Shown here: piece by piece, positions 58,727 to 64,000 of the stretch | How positions within the stretch are numbered: position 1 is the stretch's first letter | Layout of the letters: each line of letters opens with the position of its first letter | Origin: an uncultured Bacteroidales bacterium | GTDB taxonomy: Bacteria; Bacteroidota; Bacteroidia; Bacteroidales; F082 | Reading direction: 5' to 3' | Assembly: GCA_905234455.1 (NCBI GenBank) | Contig: CAJOIH010000017.1 | Location: 1 to 64,000, forward strand | DNA length: 64,000 bases | Translations under genes and position numbers: made by a program | The notes under the pieces: generated by a model | What the model saw: the letters and a program-made list of their open reading frames with translations, nothing else | The model's database searches: none | What the model was told of the DNA's origin: nothing

Positions 58727-59083
58727 TTATTTTTCTTCTGGCTTGATTAACATAAGTGAGCGATCGGTGTCGTAACGGCCTCCACCGAAAAAACATCCCC
58801 ATTTCGGGTTTTGGGGGCTCAGCTTCACCTGGATGGTCTGCGTCCCCTGGCTTCCGTCGCCGGTGTAACCGGAATACTGCAGCACAATCTCAGTGTCGGT
58901 CACAGCGATACAGCTGATGCCCGGCTCGCTAAGGCGTTTGTCGGGCTTGAAAGGAACATCCTCGCCGGGGATGAGGTCGTTCACAGGACTGTCGTAGTTG
59001 GAGGTCCAATCCACATTGCGGTAAAGGCTGTCTTCGCCGTCGGTATGCTCGCTGTAACGGAGCGTATATTCTTTGATATTCAT
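58727..59083 (-). CDS. Hypothetical beta-rich protein
   Basis: A 118-residue protein without signal peptide or membrane segment, predicted mostly beta: KEYTLRYSEHTD, then a Pro/Asp-rich stretch, ISCIAVTDTEIVLQYSGY, TQTIQVKLSP and a Gly-rich CFFGGGRYDTD. I do not recognise the family. It lies 4 bp from both neighbours in the channel-peptidase operon, so it is probably a working gene. Confidence 0.7.
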   Translation of the reverse strand: MNIKEYTLRYSEHTDGEDSLYRNVDWTSNYDSPVNDLIPGEDVPFKPDKRLSEPGISCIAVTDTEIVLQYSGYTGDGSQGTQTIQVKLSPQNPKWGCFFGGGRYDTDRSLMLIKPEEK

Positions 59084-59087
59084 GGCA

Positions 59088-60836
59088 TTAATTGTTGAGT
59101 TGTGTTTCAGGATTCGAGTCGAGTTTCCAATCGATGATGTTCTTGAAGTTGTCGATCTTCCATTGGGGTACTTCGTCGTAGGGGACGATGCCCACGTGTT
59201 CGAGCCCCATGAGGAGTTTGGTCATCATCCAGCGACGGTGTTCCGCCTCGTAGATGGGCTCGCGGTCGCCTTTGGGATCAAAGTTAAACCATCTGAAATG
59301 GAGGGCGTTGGCGCAGTAGGTGCTGGCGAATTTGTCGGTTTCGGAGCCGTTGTACCAAGCTTCTTCCAATTGGTAGTGATCCATTCCCTTGGTGCCGACG
59401 TTGTAAACGGCGTTGACGAGCATGCCGCGTTCGGAGCGGTTCTTGAAGAGCGGGTCGTTGGCGCTGCCCATGGCCGGTCCGAAGGGCTTGATGATGCCAT
59501 ATTCGCCTGTCGCTATGGCGCTGAGGGCGGTCTCGGAGCCTTCTTCAAGGTAGACGCAGACGGGAACAGGGCGTTGATGGTCGTATACCACCGACGGAAG
59601 ATGCAGCAGCGAGGCGATGCGTTCGGGTTGCTCCCTTTGGCAAAGGGCGATGCGGAGATACTGATGCTCGCGGTCCGAAGCCCATTCCTCGATCATTTTG
59701 CGAGCCATGGGGGCGGTGTCGCTCATGTCGATGAACTCCCATTCCACGTCAAGGAAGTCGCGTTCGGGGACATGGCGTTCCTCGGTGCCGTCGGGGGCGA
59801 TATAGGTATAGCGTGAACGCAGGAAGAGTCCTGGGCGCGAAGCGGCGAGGTGGCTCATCCATGCTTTCATGCCAGTGCCGATGATGCTGATGCGGGTAGG
59901 TCGGATGGCACCGTCGATTCTCGGATAGTGCGAGTTGTGTGCCACGGTGAAGGCGACGGCTTTGGCCATGCCGCCCGTGCCCAACACCACGAAATGTGAG
60001 TAGTGTGGGTCGTCGGCCTTGATGACGGGCAGGAAGCTGTCGCCCGTGAGTACCTGCTCGGCGGCATATTCACGGGTGTTGACGATGTCGATCTTCAGCT
60101 TGTCGGTGCTCAGGCAACTCTTGCCGCGCATGAACAGGTCGAAGGTGGAGCCGTTCTCCATCATCACATAGCAATGGATGGGTTGCTTGGCCGATTCGCA
60201 GAGGCCTTTCAGCAGGTTGTAGCAACGCAGGTTGGTTGAGTCGCCGTCGGTGCCACCGTCGCCGATGAGGTAGATCTTTTCGGCGTATTGCGGACGGGCG
60301 GTGCCGAGCTCGTCGAGGGTGTCCCAGGCGCCGTGGTACAGGACGAGGCGGTTGACGAAACGCTTGTTGGTGAAGCGGTTGGCAATTTGGACGCTGAGTT
60401 CCTCCACATCGCCTTTGGTCATGATGACGATGTCCTGCTTGCCGCCTTCTTCGAAGAGGGCGTTGAGCATGGGGTAGAGGTGGTGATTGGAACCTAGGAT
60501 GAGGATGTGGTTCTTCACCCGATAGCGTATGGCGCCGTTGCGAGCCGACTCGGAGATGTTGTCGAAGATGTTGTTGAACACCGAGATGAGCAGGGTGGAG
60601 AACAGCAGGATGCCCACCAGGGTGACGATGAGGCGGAAGCCGTCGTGCTCACCATGGCCCCCGAAACCTCCGGGGTCGAGGAACATGGCGATGATTTCCT
60701 GCCAGCCGTAACCCCATCCGCAGATGGCCGAAATGAGCAGGAAAAACAAAAAGAATAGAATCACGGCGATGAGCAACAGCAGCAGCTGGCTTCCCATCCC
60801 GTAGGTGAGCATTTTGTCAAATCTGCGTTTCAACAT
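59088..60836 (-). CDS. CASTOR/POLLUX-like ion channel with RCK/TrkA-N domains and RyR-like C-terminus
   Basis: A 582-residue membrane protein. Two hydrophobic helices (about 15-40 and 70-95) flank a short pore-like stretch with GWGYGWQEI. Residues about 112-240 form a TrkA-N/RCK Rossmann fold (NHILILGSNHHLYPMLNAL) like that of plant CASTOR/POLLUX; a second such unit begins near 295 (HFVVLGTGGMAKAVAFTVAH). The C-terminus (about 515-570) matches the RyR repeat: EAEHRRWMMTKLLMGL followed by VPYDEVPQWKIDNFKNII. It may be a nucleotide- or ion-gated cation channel. ATG 60836 follows the upstream stop by 2 bp. Confidence 0.75.
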   Translation of the reverse strand: MLKRRFDKMLTYGMGSQLLLLLIAVILFFLFFLLISAICGWGYGWQEIIAMFLDPGGFGGHGEHDGFRLIVTLVGILLFSTLLISVFNNIFDNISESARNGAIRYRVKNHILILGSNHHLYPMLNALFEEGGKQDIVIMTKGDVEELSVQIANRFTNKRFVNRLVLYHGAWDTLDELGTARPQYAEKIYLIGDGGTDGDSTNLRCYNLLKGLCESAKQPIHCYVMMENGSTFDLFMRGKSCLSTDKLKIDIVNTREYAAEQVLTGDSFLPVIKADDPHYSHFVVLGTGGMAKAVAFTVAHNSHYPRIDGAIRPTRISIIGTGMKAWMSHLAASRPGLFLRSRYTYIAPDGTEERHVPERDFLDVEWEFIDMSDTAPMARKMIEEWASDREHQYLRIALCQREQPERIASLLHLPSVVYDHQRPVPVCVYLEEGSETALSAIATGEYGIIKPFGPAMGSANDPLFKNRSERGMLVNAVYNVGTKGMDHYQLEEAWYNGSETDKFASTYCANALHFRWFNFDPKGDREPIYEAEHRRWMMTKLLMGLEHVGIVPYDEVPQWKIDNFKNIIDWKLDSNPETQLNN

Positions 60837-60838
60837 GG

Positions 60839-61756
60839 TTAATCGAATTTGGTGCGAGGATTCATCTGTTGCGGCGAACGCCATTGAATGCCGCGTTTGG
60901 CGAGTGCAACACGTTTTGCCGACCAGTATTCGTGGCAGAAGCCCATGTAGCGATCCTGGCCTTTGAAGAGCTCATCCATCTCTTTTTCCACCTCGTAGAG
61001 GTTCTCTTCCCATTCCTCGGTGAGCTGCACGGGGTCGTATTTGAGGTGGCGTGTCTCGCCCATGAGCTTCAGCTTCTCGTCCTCGCTGACTTCAGGGTGG
61101 GTCATGCGAAGGAGCCGGTAGGTCTTTTGGTTCCAAAGATAGGAGTTGCCCGCCATGACGTGGTAGAGGTCGATGAAGGAGAGCAGCAGGCGTGGGGTCT
61201 CGGTCTCGAAGAAAAGCTCGTCTTCGACTACCGTCTCGCAGAACTCCTTGAAGTCGGGATTCGTACGGAGGCTCTCCGCGTCTTTCATCAGGTGCAGAGC
61301 ATCTTTGGCCAAGGGGATGTTCTTCCAATAGTCGCCCTTGCTGTCGTTGGTTCCCATCTCTTTATACAGTTTTTGGAGCTGGCGTGTTGCATCTTTTGGG
61401 GTGGGCTCGGCGGCGCTGAAATAGAATACGAAGCGCTTGCTGACGGAGATATAGGCATTGGGGATGCCGTAATAGCCCGTGCCGAGCACCTGCCAGTAAC
61501 GGTTCAGCATGAATTGACGTTCTTTGAAAGTAAAGACCATTTTCTCGTCGGTGAGTTGGTCGACAGTGAAGTCCCATACCAGGTGGACCGTGTCGTTGGC
61601 ATCGGCGGGGTTGGGTTGCCCCCACGCCTCGTCGACGGTCAGACGGGCGCCTGGCTTCAGGTCGACAAGGGGGAAGGTCTTCACGTTGGAGCTATGGCTG
61701 GCGATGCCCATGTCATTGCTCTCATTGAGGCTGACGATGTAGAGCTGTTGTTCCAT
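60839..61756 (-). CDS. Conserved hypothetical protein, first gene of the channel operon
   Basis: A 305-residue soluble acidic protein without signal peptide. The N-terminal ~110 residues are predicted beta-rich (QQLYIVSLNESNDMG, VHLVWDFTVDQL), the middle helical. The C-terminal ~35 residues (YMGFCHEYWSAKRVALAKRG, then IQWRSPQQMNP) form a short conserved-looking motif of the kind found in small Bacteroidota proteins. No enzyme motif is recognised. It is 2 bp upstream of the channel gene, so it may be its cytosolic partner or regulator. Confidence 0.7.
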   Translation of the reverse strand: MEQQLYIVSLNESNDMGIASHSSNVKTFPLVDLKPGARLTVDEAWGQPNPADANDTVHLVWDFTVDQLTDEKMVFTFKERQFMLNRYWQVLGTGYYGIPNAYISVSKRFVFYFSAAEPTPKDATRQLQKLYKEMGTNDSKGDYWKNIPLAKDALHLMKDAESLRTNPDFKEFCETVVEDELFFETETPRLLLSFIDLYHVMAGNSYLWNQKTYRLLRMTHPEVSEDEKLKLMGETRHLKYDPVQLTEEWEENLYEVEKEMDELFKGQDRYMGFCHEYWSAKRVALAKRGIQWRSPQQMNPRTKFD

Positions 61757-61775
61757 AATGTTGAGATTGAATGGG

Positions 61776-61823
61776 CAAATATAAATATTAAATAGGTCTT
61801 TTCCTAAAAAATCCTTATTTTTG
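61776..61823. promoter_or_regulatory. Divergent promoters of the channel operon (minus) and rarA (plus)
   Basis: The minus strand shows TATATTTG (61776-61783), 20 bp before ATG 61756. The plus strand shows TATTTTTG (61816-61823), 16 bp before ATG 61840. Both fit TAnnTTTG; no clear -33 TTG is seen for either. Confidence 0.5.
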
Positions 61824-61839
61824 CGTAAAATTTATTGTG

Positions 61840-63123
61840 ATGAAATCAAGCATCCCATTGGCGGAACGGTTACGGCCCACGTCGCTTGACGACTACATCG
61901 GTCAAAAGCATATCATCGGCGAGAACGCGGTGTTACGCCGTGCCATTGAGAGCGGCAGGGTGCCGTCGATGATCTTCTGGGGACCTCCCGGAGTGGGCAA
62001 GACCACTTTGGCCTATATTATCTCAAAACAGGTGAAGCGCCAGTTCTTCCAACTTAGCGCCGTCAGCAGCGGCGTAAAGGAAGTGCGCGAGGTGATCGAC
62101 AGGGCCAGGATGGCCCCCGAGGCGCCGATACTGTTTATCGATGAAATCCATCGCTTCAGCAAGTCGCAACAAGACTCCCTGCTGGGCGCCGTTGAGAAAG
62201 GTCTGGTGACGCTGATCGGTGCCACTACCGAGAATCCCTCGTTCGAGGTGATCTCGCCGCTGCTGTCACGTTGTCAGGTGTATGTGTTGAAGTCGCTTGA
62301 AAAAGAAGACCTGGCGGTGATGCTCGACAAGGCGGTGAAGGCATTGGAATACGACTACGGGAAACCCATCCGTGTGCAAGAACCCGAAGCCCTGATGCGC
62401 ATCAGTGGGGGCGACGGCCGTAAGCTGTTGAATGCCATAGAGCTGGTGGTTTCCTCCCTGGATGATTTGAATCCTGAAGCTACGGAGCTGTTGGTGACCA
62501 ACGACTTCACTACGGAGACCATCCAAAGCAATCTGGTGAAATACGACAAGCAGGGGGAGATGCACTACGACGTTATCTCGGCCTTCATCAAATCGATGCG
62601 CGGCAGCGACCCCAATGCAGCATTGTATTACCTGGCCAGGATGATCGAGGCAGGGGAGGACCCCTTGTTCATCGCCCGTCGCATGCTGATCTTGGCCTCG
62701 GAGGACATCGGCAATGCCAATCCCAATGCCTTGCTGCTGGCCAATACCTGCTTCGACGCGGTCAACAAAATTGGCTGGCCTGAGAGCAGGATCATCCTCT
62801 CGCAGACGGTGACCTACCTGGCTTCCTCGCCCAAGAGCAATGCCGCGGTGGCGGCCATCGATGCGGCACAGGCCTTGGTGCGGCAGACCGGCGACCTGCC
62901 AGTGCCGCTACATCTGCGCAACGCCCCCACCAAGCTGATGAAAGACCTGGGGTATCACGAGGGTTACAAATACGCCCACGCCTACGAGGGCAACTTTGTC
63001 GACCTGGAATATCTGCCATCTGAGATTTCTGGCACGGTTTTGTATGAGCCACAGGACAATCCGCGGGAACGGGAGCTGCGAAAATACCTCCGTGAACGCT
63101 GGAAGGAAAAATATGGTTACTAA
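61840..63123 (+). CDS. rarA: Replication-associated recombination protein A (RarA/MgsA), AAA+ ATPase
   Basis: A 427-residue clamp-loader-like ATPase. It opens with [20 protein letters not shown], then Walker [14 protein letters not shown], Walker [17 protein letters not shown], sensor 1 [12 protein letters not shown], the Arg finger region SPLLSRC and the C-terminal MgsA domain with [15 protein letters not shown]. RarA acts at stalled replication forks and loads or removes factors on single-stranded DNA. ATG 61840 is preferred to the GTG just before it. Confidence 0.94.
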   Translation: MKSSIPLAERLRPTSLDDYIGQKHIIGENAVLRRAIESGRVPSMIFWGPPGVGKTTLAYIISKQVKRQFFQLSAVSSGVKEVREVIDRARMAPEAPILFIDEIHRFSKSQQDSLLGAVEKGLVTLIGATTENPSFEVISPLLSRCQVYVLKSLEKEDLAVMLDKAVKALEYDYGKPIRVQEPEALMRISGGDGRKLLNAIELVVSSLDDLNPEATELLVTNDFTTETIQSNLVKYDKQGEMHYDVISAFIKSMRGSDPNAALYYLARMIEAGEDPLFIARRMLILASEDIGNANPNALLLANTCFDAVNKIGWPESRIILSQTVTYLASSPKSNAAVAAIDAAQALVRQTGDLPVPLHLRNAPTKLMKDLGYHEGYKYAHAYEGNFVDLEYLPSEISGTVLYEPQDNPRERELRKYLRERWKEKYGY

Positions 63124-63124
63124 C

Positions 63125-63853
63125 ATGGAAAACAACGAAAAAAGCGTCACTCTTTGGAATAAAGTGCTTTCAACAAGCCTTAAGCTTCCCTTTGTGAAGG
63201 TGGATCGTGACGAGTTTCTCACCAAGGAGCTCTCGAAGTTCTGCACCCCGATGGAAGTGATCACCGCGATCAACGTGGGGACCCTCAGCGTACTAAGCAA
63301 AAAGGAGATCGACAAGCTCGCCAACCAGTGCATCAGCTACCATCTCACCATGGTGTGCGGCACCTCGGCTTTGATGGGACTCCCTGGCGGTTGGTGGATG
63401 GCAGGCACCATCCCTACCGACCTTACCCAGTTTTACGGCCATATCCTCTCCTTGATGCAGAAGCTGATCTACCTCTATGGCTGGCCCTCGCTTACCGACG
63501 TCAACAAGCAGTTGGATGACAAGTCGCTCAATATCATGACTTTGTTTGTCGGTGTGATGATGGGCAACAAGGTGGCTATTGAGGCATTGACCAAGATGGT
63601 GACCCAGATGTCGGCCAATGCCGGCATGAAGATTTCGGAGACCGTGTTGGCCCATTATGTGGTGAAGATCGCCCAGTGGATTGGCATCAACATGACCAAG
63701 GAGAGCTTTGCTAAAGGGGTGGGGAAGGTGTTGCCTTTGGTGGGTGCACCCATCTCAGCCACAATCACTTACTACACCTTCCGTCCGATGGCCCGTCGGT
63801 TGAAGAAGCATCTCGACGAGCTTTATGAGATGGGAATGGAGCACAAAAAGTAA
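63125..63853 (+). CDS. EcsC-like protein
   Basis: A 242-residue protein whose central part fits the EcsC family: GTSALMGLPGGWWMAGTIPTDLTQFYGHIL, then a YLYGWPSL block, MMGNKVAIEALTKM and KVLPLVGAPISATITYYTFRPMARR. It has amphipathic/hydrophobic helices but no clear signal peptide. The function of EcsC proteins is not well established. ATG 63125 lies 1 bp after the rarA stop; ATG 63113, overlapping rarA, is also possible. Confidence 0.75.
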   Translation: MENNEKSVTLWNKVLSTSLKLPFVKVDRDEFLTKELSKFCTPMEVITAINVGTLSVLSKKEIDKLANQCISYHLTMVCGTSALMGLPGGWWMAGTIPTDLTQFYGHILSLMQKLIYLYGWPSLTDVNKQLDDKSLNIMTLFVGVMMGNKVAIEALTKMVTQMSANAGMKISETVLAHYVVKIAQWIGINMTKESFAKGVGKVLPLVGAPISATITYYTFRPMARRLKKHLDELYEMGMEHKK

Positions 63854-63871
63854 ATTTTTTGAAAAAAATCC

Positions 63872-63901
63872 TTGCAGGTAATAAAAAAATACGTAATTTT
63901 G
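63872..63901 (+). promoter_or_regulatory. Promoter of the tRNA-Arg gene
   Basis: TTG (63872-63874), 19-bp spacer and TAATTTTG (63894-63901) match the Bacteroidota promoter consensus. The tRNA begins 18 bp later. Confidence 0.75.
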
Positions 63902-63918
63902 CAGCGTCGAAAGGCAAT

Positions 63919-63995
63919 GGACTAGTAGCTCAATTGGATAGAGTCCCTGACTACGGATCAGGCGGTTGTGGGTTCGACTCCCGCCTAGTTCACCA
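63919..63995 (+). tRNA. tRNA-Arg (anticodon ACG)
   Basis: The 77-nt sequence folds as a cloverleaf. The acceptor stem GGACTAG pairs with CTAGTTC (one G-T pair), the D-arm is AGCTCAATTGGATAGAGT, and the anticodon stem CCTGA/TCAGG holds loop CTACGGA with anticodon ACG. The T-arm is GTGGGTTCGACTCCCGC. The discriminator is A and the CCA end is encoded (63993-63995). A34 would be changed to inosine to read CGU, CGC and CGA. Confidence 0.97.
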
Positions 63996-64000
63996 AAAGG

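Overview
The window reads as chromosome of an uncultured or poorly known member of the Bacteroidota, most likely order Bacteroidales. The evidence is: many promoters of the Bacteroidota type (a -7 box TAnnTTTG with TTG about 19 bp upstream, few Shine-Dalgarno sites), two proteins with type IX secretion (T9SS) C-terminal sorting domains, CotH and Omp28 families, a GldI-like FKBP lipoprotein, ribosomal protein S16 with a long Ala/Glu tail, and a DNA polymerase III alpha chain with a fused exonuclease. Base composition is about 50% GC in genes and much lower in the 1 kb upstream of the rRNA gene. No prophage, insertion sequence or CRISPR array is visible.

Layout. 1-82 is the 5' end of a 16S rRNA gene leaving the window on the minus strand, with leader and promoter; 83-1074 is an AT-rich gene-free stretch. 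1-4 kb: XRE regulator, NrnA and two FKBP lipoproteins. 4-9 kb (minus): an export and polymerisation set for a surface polysaccharide (flippase, two tandem Wzz paralogues, O-antigen ligase/polymerase) without glycosyltransferases. 9-13.6 kb: ClpS, a RelA-type (p)ppGpp synthetase with a degenerate hydrolase half, secreted CotH protein, OsmC. 13.6-18.2 kb (minus): PnuC, a LolD-like ATPase, an Ala-rich TPR protein and a cysteine desulfidase. 18.3-22.7 kb: Omp28-like T9SS cargo, Nth, RecA, TPR lipoprotein. 22.7-26.8 kb (minus): YebC, a degenerate nucleotide-cyclase-like protein, RfbD, phosphoglucomutase. 26.9-33.3 kb: a degenerate low-molecular-weight phosphatase, S16, a large MscS channel, EamA transporter and small proteins.

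33.3-40.7 kb: a Fic gene broken by a small deletion behind a striking palindromic operator, a small coiled-coil protein, an exonuclease, the exonuclease-DnaE fusion, and small proteins. 40.8-47.4 kb: an operon-like run of hypB, a 940-residue Fe-S flavoprotein oxidoreductase, hypA, a small membrane protein, a frameshifted DUF5692 membrane protein, thioredoxin and a DUF58 protein, with no hydrogenase in sight. 47.4-53.7 kb: PIF1-like helicase, threonine aldolase, and a pair of predicted outer-membrane barrels, one carrying a helix-hairpin-helix region.

53.8-63.9 kb: a split transketolase whose C-terminal subunit is fused to a LOG-family nucleotide-hydrolase-like domain; a tight four-gene minus operon with a CASTOR/POLLUX-like channel that ends in a RyR-like domain; RarA; an EcsC-like protein; and tRNA-Arg(ACG).

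The most interesting candidates for undescribed biology are the transketolase-LOG fusion, the hypAB/flavoprotein/membrane operon without hydrogenase, the RCK/RyR channel operon, the degenerate cyclase, the Fic-locus operator, and a family of degenerate period-7 repeats placed just before start codons or at gene ends at nine places.
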